A stretch of DNA of 64,000 nucleotides from Klebsormidium nitens (lineage: Eukaryota; Streptophyta; Klebsormidiophyceae; Klebsormidiales; Klebsormidiaceae). Positions 22,980 through 35,907 of the stretch are shown here, one piece after another. Location: contig DF236960.1 of NCBI GenBank assembly GCA_000708835.1, forward strand, positions 25,807 through 89,806. The letters are read 5' to 3'. Under the pieces are notes generated by a model. The model ran no database searches and was not told the DNA's origin. It worked only from the letters and a program-made list of their open reading frames with translations. Each line of letters opens with the position of its first letter. The first letter of the stretch is position 1. Both the position numbers and the translations under genes were made by a program.

Positions 22980-25900
22980 TGTTGGAATCAAAGATCGTCC
23001 AAATGTGACTGGGCGTATCAAACTCTAGGAAAAGAGAAGTAAGTAGAGATATTGATAAAGTACTCGCACTGGGACAGGTGAGGTTAAATTGGGGGTTAGG
23101 GTGGGTATGGATGTGGAGCAGGTGGCTTTTGGGTCAAAGGTTTTAGTTTGAGTCGAAGCTTATGTTATCTTGGCTTGTTATCATCTCTCTTAAGTACTAT
23201 ACTGGCGTAGCTGAGGTAGAGGGGACCTGTGGTGAGGATCAAAGCAAACTTGAACTCAGCCAGTCTACAAGGGACTCTTTTCCAGACGTTGAGCATGCTC
23301 CTCCAAGTGTGCAAATCTGTGGCGGGCCTGAGTTGAGGCTGGAGCAGTTGAGAATACTTCAACGAGGGTGGCTCATTCGACTCTGAGTGGGCTCACGTGT
23401 ACGTCCAGGATACAAGAGTAGCCTTGTAGCCTTATTTGCAGTTTGAATCTCAACATTGAGGGACTTCGAGTTGTTTCTTTCCACCGCATGCACGGCACTT
23501 AAATCAAAAGGTGTGCATAGTTGGAAGACGTGTAGTTTACTTTGATTTACCACCCAAGTGACGAAAAGTAAGTTGTCTCCTGCAACTTAAGACTCGTGTC
23601 AAGCAAGGTAAACATCTCCTTTTAAATATCACTACCAGACCCATGGTTGTTATACTGTACTACGAGAACGACACGAGTGAGGGAACTGCAAAACTCGAGG
23701 GACTAATTCACTCAGGCTTTTTGCAAGGAAAGGATCTTCTGCAGACTCGAGAGGAAAACAATGTTGACCCTGGGTATTTACCACCTCCTCAAAGTTCATA
23801 GGAAGTGAGAAGAAAGGTTGTGCCCCACATTTCAACCTAGGACCGAGCTCGAATCTGCATGGCCAATGTACGAGGAGGCCCAAAATCAGCCCCGCCTCCC
23901 GCTCAAGCTGCTCAATTCAATAGTAGTTTTTGCCGCCCTTGCCACAAGTCTTTGGAACTCGCGCGCACTCATTCAGAAATGGAAATGCAGGAACAACAGA
24001 ACGTGCTGTAAGGACATCATGGAAACAAAGCTCGTGAGCCCCAATGGTAATCTTTACACGTTTGCTCACCGGCCAATCTGAGGGTCAGCACTTGCCGCAC
24101 TCAGCTAACTCCGTTGAGGGCCAGCCCAGCTTGCATGCAGCTCAAAGGTAATGAGCTCCACTTCCTTGCTTCTCATCATTTCACGTGCAATGCTTCTAAT
24201 GCAAATGGCGTCTCCTTCTGAGACATGCAATTGGACTCTTTAAACCAGCACCATTCGCCGTAGCAAATTTCTGAGCACCTGATGCACAATTTTCAGAGTT
24301 GGTCTTATGCTGGATAAATGTCAATGCCTTTTTCAAATGTGCGACCAATGCAGCTAGCTCCTGAAGCTCCTCAAAGAGTCAGCCACTCAGTAGTGTCGTG
24401 CGCTTTCCAGAGGTACATACTTATCACTCAAGTAGATACCGACTTGGTCGAAAAATCAAGCAGCATTAGCCTTAGGAACGCTTTTCTCCAACAAAGCAAG
24501 TCAAGGTTATTACATAGCATGTCCGCAGTTCGTTGTACAAATTAATATCTGCATGGGCACATATGTATATATTGTAGTCATGGGTGCGCATTTCCAGGCT
24601 TGCACCTCTATCAGCCACTTTGAGATGTCCTAAATCAGACAAATATCAACAACTAGCTAAGCTTTGGCTCTGAGGCTGAGCATTCCAAGGCAGCACACAG
24701 GCGCAGTGTAAACGTTTTTCACGCATATCCCACGCGCGCACTTGCTAAAAAGTCCACTGAGCCGTCGATCTTGGTTGAGCAAAGACTTGTATAGACGGCT
24801 GCAAAAGTAAGCTTGCAAGGAGAGTGTCTGCCGTCGATTGGATTCCCTTGGTCCGAGATGGACGGCTTCAGTATGAGGTTCGACGATAAGGGCAATTTAT
24901 GATCACATGATCACATGAATCCTGTATATCGTCGAAGAACTTTGGTACCGACATGCATGGAGGCACGAGGAAATAAAGAATGGCTTGCCAATGCTGAGCT
25001 GCCACAGTTTGATTTGCGCCAGAGAACAGCTCGCCATGGCTGCTCATTCTGCAAACTTGCAAGCAGAATCGGGCCCATTTACTAAGTAATACTAGTATTA
25101 TTTATAGGTAGGTAGCCTTGTAACCTAAGAGAGGGGGCTGGTTCCGAAGGAAGAGCTTTGTAAGACCTTTGCGGCAGCTTTGTGCTCTCTCCTCTGACAA
25201 TGCTGGTCGAAGAAGCGGAGAAAACGGGTTTGTGGCAGTGGGTTTCGAAGAAGGTGTGTGACGCCTCTCGGCAGTGGCTAGTCTTCCACCTTTATTCTTG
25301 ACTGTTTTGCAGTCTTCGTTGTCGCAGATCTACCATTGCTGCTGTATGTTTGTGTCAGTTCAAGACTGTACTTTCAGGCCTCTTCTAGCTGTGTCAGCAC
25401 AGCTTTGTTCACCCCTCACCCTGTTTGTCTGGCTTTGCTCATCAAACTGTAGGTCTGATAGACAAGGAGAATGTACTTTCTGGAGAAGGGAGACATGAAC
25501 AAGTTCCAGGACATCTTCATTTGTATTTTATCAATCTGGTGAACAAGGAAGGGCTTTAGGAACCTTTCAGTCAAGGAGAGACTGGCAGGCAGGAAATGTC
25601 CTCTTGAAAGGAAAAGCACAGCGCACGCGTATAACCATCTAGTTTGAACACCACATTCTGAAGGCAACCTCCTCATTTTGGGGTTCCGTGCTTGTCAGGT
25701 TAACCAGTATATGAACATGCAACTCTTCTCTGCGAGTTGAGGAGTTGTCAAGTTGAAAGCTTCCCCTTTGCTCTGCAATATGGCAGATTAACACCCCTGT
25801 TGTGAGTCACTCAATGTGACCAGAGTCTGTGGCCCCTCTCAGACATCAGGGCATTAACTTAGCTGTCTCGAAGGTGTTTCCCCACAAACCCCAAATCCAG

Positions 25901-26435
25901 GTACAAATCCAAGATGACTAGTTTGTGATGTAGGCAACCAAGGGAAGCATTCAACGCAGTAGGAATGGTGAACAGAACATCAAATGTAAGAGGCGAGAAG
26001 CTTGTTGAGTCATACTAGCATGTCTTCAATATTACCCCTGGCTGTTGTGCAGTATTGACTATGCCCCATTTTCTGGTGTAAGAGATCTGCAGGAAAATTC
26101 GCAAGGGTTGCGAATTTGCAAAGTAGAATAAACTCACTGGCTTATTGAATCGACAAAGATTTCATATCCCGCCGAGACAAAGGCAGACAAATTTCCGGCG
26201 GAATTTCTTCTTGACATGTCTCTACCCTCGTTGAATTTTCTACACCCCTCAGAAAGTGAACTGATGACTCTGCTTTGAGGTTCCTTGTGGCCCCTCTTTC
26301 CATCTTTAACCTTCCTTCCTATGATCATTTGCAGGTCAAATTGACCCTGAAGCAACTTCATCTTGCACTTTGAAAGCCAACATGCTTGACCACAAGGCCT
26401 AAACTGAGCATTGGAGCAAGAGCCTTCACACCGTG
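22980..26435. other. Divergent intergenic region, no firm gene
   Basis: This lies between the minus-strand membrane-protein gene and the plus-strand RING gene, so it should contain both promoters. A possible small leader exon starts with ATG at 25200 (reading MLVEEAEKTGLWQWVSKK, then GTGTGT at 25255) and might belong to the RING gene. I cannot connect it by a clear acceptor. Nothing else is recognisable. Confidence 0.35.
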
Positions 26436-29400
26436 ATGGATAATCACGAGACAGCGCTTCCAACTTGCAATGCTGCCGTGGCATCTGAATGTGACACATG
26501 CCAAAGTCCAGAAGGCTTCAAAGGGTTTGAGACGCCCCCGCTTTCAGCTGCCGCACTCTCGCAGCCCCTAGAAGCCTTGCGCTTCCACCCCTTTGCAACA
26601 AGAACCTCTGCACTGACAGCCAGCAAGGCGGCTGGCGCAGAGTCCTCTTCAGAGGTGTCCACTGCTGAATCTTTGGAACAGGCCTCTACGCACTCACTCC
26701 TCCAGACTAGCTCGGTTCACGGCCTGAAACGCCTCCGTTCCATCACCTTCTTTGGAAACGTGGAAAATGAGGCGACAGAGCAGAGCCCGACCAAGCGCTT
26801 CAGCCCCCAGGGTTTGGAGGTGCAGGGTTTGGAGGGGTTAGAGCCTCAGGGTTTGGAGGTTTCGGAACGTCCGTACTTTGACGGTTTGGAGATTCAGGTT
26901 CCGGCAGGCTTGGCTTCTCATGCTTTACAAGTGGAGGTCGGCAGTCCCGGAAGCTGGGCCACAGAAACAGGGTTTGAGGGATTGGAGGCTTTCGACAATG
27001 GGTTGGAGACAGCTTCACCACGTTCGCTGGGGGGGTTTGAGGGGTTTGGGAACGGGATTGAGACGCTGCCAGGTGTGGTTTCCGGGGCTGGGTTTGATCT
27101 GTACTCGCCCGCAACGGAGGTGGCCCCCGAAAGCAGTGCCCTGGGTAGCGACTTTGATCTGGTGGGAGCGGAAGGGTTCGATGTCTCGCCCGAGGTCCTG
27201 TTTGCCAGAGCGAACCACGCAGATCTGGCAGGGACTCAACGGAAACTTTTCAGAGAAAGCGGGCCTTGTCGAGAGTGCGCTTCAGGTGCAGAGGTCCTAG
27301 AAGTGATCGTCGTGTTGCGGGAGATGGGGGTTCTATCGGATGGTGGCACACCGGCAGCTGAGCCCCTGGCGGGGTCGCTCGACGACCTTGCGAGTGGGGA
27401 CTTCGTCAGTGCACTCGGGAACGAGCTCTCCGAGTGCTCGGAGTCTGCCGAGAGCGTCGACTTGGAGCGTGGGTTAGGGTTTCAGGATGGGGGTTTAGGG
27501 TCCGGGTTAGAGGAGCTGGAGCAAGTCACAGGGGGGCAGGAGGAGCAAGCCCGGCGGATGGAGCGCATTGAAGCATTGCTCGCGCAGGAAGTTGTGCGAG
27601 AAGCGGAGTTGATCGAGGCCCGCATTGCGCTGGAGGGAGTAGCGGGAATGACGTCAGTCCCGCAGCGTGTCGACATCGCGACCTGGCTGCAGGGCCTGCG
27701 ACGGGGCCACGTTTCCCGAGCAGGGGTAGCGGCGGCAGAAAGCGGGGTTAGGGAGAATGGGTTAGGGGTGGGTTTGGTGGAAGACGGGCTGGCGGAAGAG
27801 GCAGACTTCAGTGAGGTCGGGAGTTCGATTGGTAACACGAGCATGGCTGTCTTCAGGGGGGACTTGAACAGCCATTTGGGAAGCGTTTTGGGTGAGGACG
27901 ACGAGGGTTTGGAGGGGTTAGAGGGCCGGGTTGCAGGCGGTCTAGATGGCGAAACCATGGGCCCAATTCCGGAAAATGTGGGAGGGGGAGATCTTGTGGG
28001 GTTCGAGTTGGCGCCGACTGGTGGGGTGGAGGAGAGAGGTGGTAGAGAGTGGGTTTGGGACGGCTCCGACAGGGTTAGGCACGGTTTGAACGAGGTTAGG
28101 GTGGGTTTGGACGGCGTGACGAGGAGGCGCCGCACACGGGAAGAAGAAGAATTGCCACTACTGGCGCATCTGTCCCCCAGAGTAAGGGGTTTACCCGTCC
28201 TTCACTCTGTGCTCTGTACAATTTCCACCTGCTTTCCTCCCTCCCTCACCCACATTGTCGTTCTGCAATGCTTCTGTTAGTGCAGTCGAGTACTAAGAGC
28301 TATGTTGATTTACGGGCTTGGCCTTGAGAGTTTACAGAGTCCTACCATCATTGCATAGTGTTGTCAATTTCGTCTGAATTTGGAGTTTGACCTTAAGCCG
28401 TGCGTCAATGTGGGGTCGCCCTCAAGTCCTTTGTTTCAGACTGATGCACCTGCAGAATTCAAAGGATTGCAAGATCAGATGTATCGCTCCCTTTGTTAGG
28501 TGCATCTTCAGCAGCTCCCACAACCTTCACTGTCATATCAGCCCTTTCCTGAAAAGCACAGGAATGGTTGCCTGCTTGTCAATGTCAGCCTGCTTTCTTA
28601 TTCCAACTCGAGTGACCTTGCCAAACCCCTTTTCCTGCATCGTAACTTCTGAGCCACTCCAGTTATACAGTGCTCCAAGAACCCTTCTGAACACATACTG
28701 AAAGTTCACGAACTGGCATTCTTTGGGATGGGGGCCATCTCTCTGTGGTCAGTTTCTGTGCTTCTCGCACTGAAATCAGTGCTCCTCTTTCTCTTTATGC
28801 AGAGCGAAGGTGGTGTCTCCGCAGCGCTCGACTCGTACCCCCAGCTGTACTACATGGACCAACTGGAAGACGGTGCCGCCTCAGAACAAATCGACCACAT
28901 CCTGACCGGTAACTGGAACCCTAGGCAAGCCCTGCGCATGTTAGCCGACACCCAAATGGATGATGTGGCGGATGACGTGGCGGAGGTCAACCTGACGGAA
29001 CTAGAGTGGACCGCTTTCTTGCGGGAGGCGCTGCTGGGGGCGTGGCGGCGGGAGGGTGCGAACGGTGGGTTGGAACAGGGTTTGGGCGGTGTGGCAGGGG
29101 GTTTAGAAGAGGGTTTAGGGGCGGAACAGGTGGGTTTGGAAGCAGACTTGGGACGACGGACTCCGGGGGGTTTGCAAGAGGGTTTGGAACGGGGTTTAGG
29201 GCTGCCCAACGACGAAACCCTGCGACAGTTCAGCCTGCTAAACCCAGCGGAAATGGTCGCCGCGCTGGCCGACCCTCGCCTCGTTGCGCGTCTCGAGACG
29301 CGGGCCGAGAGGGGGCTGTTCATTCAGGGCACGCGCGTGCCGCTCCTCGAACGGACGTTCCTAGGGGGCCTGGAGAACGATGACGTCATCCTGAGCGAGA

Positions 29401-32400
29401 GCGACACCGAGTCGGAGGCCGAGGAGAGCGAGGTCGCGCTGGATGACGTCAGCGAGGTGGGGTGCGACGTCATCGACGATCTGGACTCATACGGGGCGTT
29501 CTGCACAGCAGGGGGTGCTTTGACGGGGCCAGACGGCCCCCCCACGGAGACGAATTTGGAATCAGGGGGCCGTTCGAGCGCCCAAACGGACCCCCCCCAG
29601 GACTGCTCGATTTGCTACCGGCCGCTGGAGGCGGAGCCCGTGCTGGCGCTGAAGTGCGGACACGAGTATCACGGGACGTGCGTCAAGAAGTGGCTGAAGT
29701 CCGGGGCGCCGAACGCGCTATCGTGCCCGTTCTGTCGGGGCAAAATCCGACGGACGCCAGGTGAGTGCCCGGGCTTCTTTGACTTGTGTGACAAATAGAA
29801 CAAACAGCTTCAAAGATGTGGAAACTGAAGAATGCAAAAAGATGCAGAGATCTTCTCGGCGGAGGGATTAGCACACGGTGGGTGAACGCCTATGTTGGGC
29901 TCATTGAGGAATTCATTCTCATACCAAGCGGACTTTGCAGATTGTCATTGCGTAAATTTGGACGACAGGGTATTTGCTCCGCTGCTTCGACACCGGTTTT
30001 ACAGTATCTCTGTTCATCCTAGATCGGCTGAGAAGGATACTGTCAACGACAGTAAAATGTTCGTCTTGGTCCTAAAATCAGCATGGGCATGGGCGAAAAC
30101 GAGAAATCCTCAGATTCCAGACTGCTGCCCAAAAAGTGGTTCTTAGTTGTCCGAAAATGGCTGAGGTTTTGGATTTCTGATACCGCCGCCTTTGGACTAA
30201 CATCATTCACTCCCAAAGGCACCGTCTTTCCTAAGGCCAAGAACCAACTCCTTTCGTCACAGGTCTCCATTCTATCACCTCAACGTGCATTGAATATGTG
30301 TACCGAATCCAAATTCCCTTCATCTTCTTCTACAGCTCTGGAGGAGCTTCTTCCAGCCAACGGCGCTGCCGCCCGTCTTCCCCGCAGCCCCAGCGAGGCG
30401 ACCATTGACCTGCACGACGACCGGAATCTGGACGCCGACGAATTGCTGCACGAAGTGCGCCAGTGGCCGGATGCGGAGCGGCTGATTGTCAGCGGAATCG
30501 GCGTCGAAACGGTTTTGCAGGTAGGAAAATATTTGTTAACTTTTCGCTTTTCCTGGAGATTGATATAGTCATTTTTCTGATGGAAGGCGACGAGGTTACT
30601 GCACGAGATACGCCAGTGGCCGGATGCGGAGCGGCTGATTGTCAGCGGGATTGGTGTCGAGACCGTTTTGCAGGTGGGACATTCTGTCGATACACAGAAT
30701 CCGTTTGGAAAAGTTCTTTCTCTGCACTGAATCGAATCTTTAATTTTGATAGTTCCGGAAACTCGGTTCGTCTAAGCTCAGTCCGCTGCCGGGTTGCATT
30801 GTGCCCCGGATGCGGAGCGGCCAATTTTCAGCAAGATGAGTTTTGAGACCGTTCTCCGGGCAAGAGTCCCCCTCTCTTCAGAGCTGGTTAATCTTTGGGA
30901 TCCTCGACTGAGATGCGGGCAAAGCGAAACCTGAGATGTGTGAGCAGAGGAGCTTTTGCCTGGAATGCATCACTGATTACATGGAAGAGATGCTGATTGT
31001 CAGCCATGTCCCAACCCTTTTCTTGCAAGGTACGTGTAGGTCTCCGCATCAATGTGGCTTGAAGGCCGCTTTGGAAAAAGTCTGGCCTAGAAGCATGGTT
31101 GATCTGCCCCAAGACCCGTTGCTTTGGAGTTCGTTGGTAGTCCGACCGAATTGAGTTATGTATGCGGGATCAGCGTCTAGAAGTTTTTATTCGTGCGATC
31201 CTTGCTCTGCTTCCTGGGCCTCTCCATTTCTTTCTTTCTAAGTCTCACTTTCACTAACGCTTTGTAAGACCATCACTCGAGGCCAGTACCGAAAATTGAC
31301 CGTTCAGTGTCTCCGGTCGCTGCAAGATGTCGAGAAGCGATTGGATGTCTTTGATTTTCAGCTGCTCGCGAATATTCAAGCCGAGGTTCACCTAACCGCG
31401 CTGTGTGGCACCGGAAAGAGATTTCGCGCCTCTCAAAGGTTCTGCCGCAACTTGATTGAACCGTAGTGTTAATGGAGTACCAGCGCTTCGACGGTCTAAG
31501 CATCGAAGACAAACTGTTTGAAAAGTCGTTGCCTTCTCAATTCCGGGAGGAAGCCCAAGCGTATAGCATTGCCTCACCAGAAAGATTGTTCCTGAAACCC
31601 GCTACTTCCGGAGGGTCTGCTGAAATCTTTTCTGGAAGTTGCTGTAAAGTCAATTCTCAGACTGGTTAAAAGGTAACCAACAAACCCGGTCAATTCTTTC
31701 CAGGTTCTGGAGGAAGCCCAAGCCGAGATCCGCATCATCGAACTTTACGGCACCGGGGAAGACCGCGTGGCTGAGGAGGAGCGCTTTTGGTACCGCATGA
31801 GGGGCGACGCGCTGCCGCCCCTGCCCAGCGACCCCACTCTCAGCACAGCACGGGTGAGCCCGCTCTAGTTGTCTTCTCCTGCTTCTGCCTTGCATCCCGC
31901 TCTAGTTGTCTTGCTTCTGCTACGTTTCCACTTTGGGGCCGCCTTGTGGAGATGCGCTGCCGCCCCTGCCCAGCGGACCCACTCTGAGCACAGCACGGGT
32001 GAGTCCGCTCTAGTTGTCTTCTCTGCTTCGGATTTACAATTCCGTTCCAAGTGTCTTACCCCTGCATAAGTAAGTCAGGCTCTGGTTGTGTTGCCTTTGC
32101 TTTCGGATTTACATAACCCCTGCGCTACCGCCTCTGCCCAGCGAACCCACTCTGAGCACAGCACGGGTGACATAGCGGATTGGCAGTAAGAGCCGCGCTC
32201 TAATTGTGCAGCATGGGATTTGTGCCAATCCGGGCGAGCCCTTCTGATACCAACGAGTCTGGGGCGTTCATCTTTCGTACCGTGAAAGCAGACGGTAGGG
32301 ACCGATAATGTGCTGTTGCTAGGCCGTTTCGGATCTTCTGTGGTCCGCCTGTTCAAGAACGGATTCACTCCTTGCACCCTAACCCAATTTCGCCTAACCC

Positions 32401-33451
32401 AAGCCTCCCTCGTTGTGCAGGGCTGTGCTGCGGTGCAACGGCTGCTCCTCCACAACGGCGAGATGCGCAGCGGGTCAATGGCCAACCCCCTCGGGTCACC
32501 GGTTAACCCGGGCGAGGCAACCTTCACTGCCTTTGTGCAGCGCGTCTTTGGGCAGCTCCCGAACTTGGTCGACTTTTCCGCCCCCGCATGCGGACCGGAT
32601 CTGCGCCCCGCAGGCCTGGCGTGGCTCGTCGAGTGCTGTCCAAAGTGAGTCGGTTCCTCAGGCTTTTAAGTGGGTATTTGTGCTAATGGTGAATAATGTT
32701 CATTCTTCGCACGGCGTGTTTTCCTGGATGTTTTTGAAATCCAGATTCGCTACTTCATTCTATGTAAGGATTTGTACACTTTGAAACCGGATTCTTGTCC
32801 ATTGAAACTTCGGTGATTGTATGTTTGACTTCCGCTCTTTTGTACCCCGTTGTTGCTTTCACGTCTTGCTCCTCCTGCGCCGTTGCTTTCCAGTGGATAC
32901 CCGCTGTTCGTTGGGCAGTTTGATTGGGACACGTACACGCCAGTGTGCCTCATTGAGGGCCATTGACACGTCACACCTTAGATTGCATCAATATCGCATG
33001 TAGCAAATCGTGACAAGGATTGTGAGCTGGCCGTTGCGTACTGGAAACGTGAAGTTCAACACTCAAACGGACGAGCTAATGTCAAAGCCTTTTTTGGAAC
33101 AGGTTAAGAATCCTCCGCTTGGGATGGTGCTCCTTCCCTGACTTGGGCGTTGGCATTGGCCCCGTGGCCGAAGCCCTTGGGCGGCAACTAGAGGAGCTCG
33201 AAATCCTAGGCCCCTTCTTAAATCTAGACTCCTTGAACGCCCTGGTGCTGCATTGCCGACGGTTGAGGGTCTTGAATATAAGCCGGGGACATCACGGGGG
33301 CCGAAATTGGCAACCCGGCATTGACTTGGGGGAGACGGTGGATGCGGAGCATACCGAGGAGTACGACGAGGCGTTCGGTAGACTCGCCCAGCTGAATCCC
33401 CTCTTACGAATTGAGGTGGCGCAAGGTAGTCAAGAGTATCTGTCGTTTTGA
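26436..33451 (+). CDS. Large RING-H2 plus leucine-rich-repeat protein, probable E3 ubiquitin ligase
   Basis: Exons: 26436-28181, 28803-29760, 30336-30520, 31269-31343, 31704-31853, 32421-32644 and 33103-33451 (TGA). Phases agree, giving 1,228 aa. The first ~580 residues are acidic, low-complexity and rich in GLE/GLEG motifs. Exon 2 continues these and ends with a RING-H2 finger (CSICYRPLE, then KCGHEYHGTC, then CPFC; C3H2C3), the E2-binding module of ubiquitin ligases. The last five exons read as RNI-type LRRs (AERLIVSGIG, RIIELYG, LRILRLGWC, LEELEILG, LRVLNIS), a likely substrate-binding part. The join between RING and LRR halves rests on matching phase (1 nt + 2 nt) and an ordinary 575-bp intron; two adjacent genes remain possible. 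Exon 31269-31343 has a weak donor (GTCTTT). Introns hold several exon-edge echoes. Confidence 0.75.
30600..31005 (+). repeat. Donor-side echoes of the exon at 30336-30520
   Basis: 30600-30676 repeats the last ~65 coding bases (CAGTGGCCGGATGCGGAGCG, then GTTTTGCAGGT) about 150 bp downstream. 30800-30862 keeps CCCGGATGCGGAGCGGCC and GAGACCGTT. A third vestige at 30975-31005 keeps GATGCTGATTGTCAGCC. Matching decays with distance. Confidence 0.85.
31359..31590 (+). repeat. Two acceptor-side echoes of the exon at 31704
   Basis: 31359-31430 (after TTTTCAG) repeats CAAGCCGAG and GGCACCGG of the exon start. 31540-31590 keeps CGGGAGGAAGCCCAAGC. The first copy follows the preceding exon after only 15 bases (31344-31358), so donor and acceptor of the duplicated unit nearly touch. 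Confidence 0.7.
31949..32172 (+). repeat. Two donor-side echoes of the exon at 31704-31853
   Basis: GCGCTGCCGCCCCTGCCCAG with AGCACAGCACGGGTGAG appears in the exon (ending 31853) and again at 31953-32012. A more diverged copy is at 32113-32172. Spacings are about 147 and 160 bp. The first copy keeps a perfect GTGAG donor and matching downstream intron (CCGCTCTAGTTGTCTTC). Confidence 0.9.
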
Positions 33452-35820
33452 GGAGGGGTTGTTGCTGGGGGTCTGAGCGAGTAGGGTGTTGCAAGTAGTA
33501 GTCCATCTGTGAATCTTGACAAATGCACCCTTTTAGAAAGAGCTAAAGCGCGCTGCCTGAATAGTCAATGCCAGGTCACATAGGTACAAGCCTCGGACAA
33601 ATACTTTGGAGACGTCTATATTCGCGATATTGCACTTAGTCTTCTATATACTTTACGTTGGAAAGTTTCAAAGTAGGTATGCCAAGTCTATACCGCACAA
33701 TCTGCACTATGGAAGAACTATATAATGGGGCCGGGCGCAGATGGTCCTATACGGCGGCCGAAAAGCCGACGGATCCGAGGTAATATGAGGCACGTTTGGG
33801 CATGGCAACGCAAACAAGTCCAACCATGCATGGTTCAACTTGAAAAGCCCAGCCGACTGACTCTCTGGAGAATGCAATTGGATCCCCCGGACCTCGAATG
33901 CAGCGGCCAGCTAGTGGCATGTGCATGAGGCCCCCCGAAACTTCTATGATGGAACATATGATTCCTCCGAAGAGTCGAGTTCATAAATATTTGATTCTGC
34001 ACTGCCCTCTATATTGCAAAAGATTCCGGGGGCCTTAAGATCGGACTTGTATGTTGTAACGTAATATCATGGCAATAATCCCAATCATGCGGACACCAAG
34101 GACTCGATATGTACTTACGAGGCCCTAAAAATCTACACATTACAGGGCCCCCAGGGCCTGCATACTGTATACCGGTATGGTGAATTGCAATCATATATGA
34201 TACAAGTAACAACACTGACTCATGTTGAACACTGAAAACTGCATGCCTAGCCGCTGAGCTGCCACATCACTTGGATCGTTCGAGAGCATGTGAGTGCTTC
34301 GCCGCCCCGTCAGAGGCTTAGTATGGACTCGGGAGTCTGGAGGCTAGCTAGACTCACCTTTTTGGCATGCCATTTTCTTGGCGTCCTTTGCGCTCCCTGT
34401 GTGTGCGCGAGCGGTCGCGTGTTATTGAAAATGGCGACAGCCGTAGAGTTGATCACAAAATAGGCGCTGTACGACGCCGCGATCGAGGGGGCGACCACAG
34501 GCCGAACTTCAGGGTACATACGTCGCTATTTTCCCTCTTAAGATCCTCGGTTTCTACCCCGCCCAAACCTTTCGCGTATCCGGATTTACTGGCCGTGGCT
34601 GTGAATGTGCTGTACGCTGTACGAATCGGTGTCCGTCAGATGGTCCTCGGTAATGCTCCCTGATATTTAGCACAGGGCCACTTACACAGATTTCCGTACA
34701 GCAAAATCTCAGATTTTGTCGTCTATCGTCCAACGGTACCCAGTCGGACCTCGTGTCGCAGGCCGTTCGATGGGTGTTTACGCGTTTGGTAAAATCTATA
34801 TGACCGTCAGATGACATGCCGACCTGGTACTGGGCGTACGCTCGCTGTCGGAGTGTACGCGGTTGGAACTGGTGTCAACACTTTGTGAAATTTGGAGCTC
34901 AAGCCCTGGCCGTCGCACAGCATAATGCCTTCATCAACGGCTCGCATTCGGTCGTTTTAAATCAATCAAATGGCATGCCGAGTGCAGCGCAAAGTGCTGC
35001 CTTTCTAGTTCTCGATTCTCTCAGTCTGCCAGTGGCTCACGGGCGGCATTGGCCGCGGACTCCAGGTCAGAACTTGCGGATCACAATGCCCACAAAAAGC
35101 TCCTGCAAGATTTTCTTCGTGTTCCGAATTGCATGCAGAGCGCCACCTGGCAGCCACACATTGAGACACTGACCACATGGTTTTTTCGAGCATACGTCAC
35201 GATTTGCGGGATTTGCTCGAATCCGGCTGATGTAAATTTCGAGCAGTGGATGTAGCCGGGGACAAGCCCGGTAGTTCACATCAGTCCATGTATCTTGTAC
35301 CGGGTTCGAATCCTCAGAGAAAAAAAGCCCGGGGACTGTGACTGCTTAGCGAATTGCAGTCGGTGCTATTGGACCGGTTCTGACCTTTCAAGTTGGTCAA
35401 TTTAGTACGTCACTCTACGGTACTCAACAGGGCGCGGCGCAATGCGCGCTACTCAGACTCAGAGTCTGCTCGAAGCACGAGCGTGAGTCTTCTTCGACGA
35501 CGGAAGGGAAGGGCCCTGGCCCTGGGGAGCCTGTGCACACTGACAGGGTCTGAAGCAGTGAAGGGTCGCCAGCTCGTCGCATTGGTGTTGGCGTTTGCGT
35601 TGGCAGCATTGAAAGCCTGCAGCAGCAGGGCCGGGAGAAGCAAATGTTTGCTGTCTAAACTTCTGAAGAAGTTTTGCCTAAGTTCTCCCCGTTGGAAGCC
35701 TGCGGTGGTTGTTATATTACGGTGGCTAAGTTTTGCGGTTCGTGGGGTTCCAACGTGGAAGCCTTCGAGCGAGCCTCGTGCAAATCTAAGGGATGACAAT
35801 GGTAGAGGGTGGCTTTCCAG
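33452..35820. other. Intergenic spacer, no gene seen
   Basis: AT-rich with short palindromes. GGGTTCGAATCC at 35299 looks like a tRNA T arm, but the stem does not pair and no anticodon arm can be placed. Short frames from 35393 on may be 5' UTR of the histidine-kinase gene. Confidence 0.4.
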
Positions 35821-35907
35821 ATGGAAAGCAGCACATGTTTAGGTTATAGTTACCCTTGGAAAGTAGACCTCAAACATTTGTCACAGGCAGGAAGGTCGTG
35901 TTTGAGG

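Noticed and set aside
35270-35340. Possible tRNA gene around GGGTTCGAATCC at 35299
   Set aside because: The T stem does not pair (CCGGG against CCTCA) and no acceptor or anticodon stem can be drawn on either strand.
35393-35842. 149-codon open frame just before the histidine kinase
   Set aside because: Arg/Ser/Leu-rich sequence without family features. It overlaps the likely 5' UTR and a competing frame.
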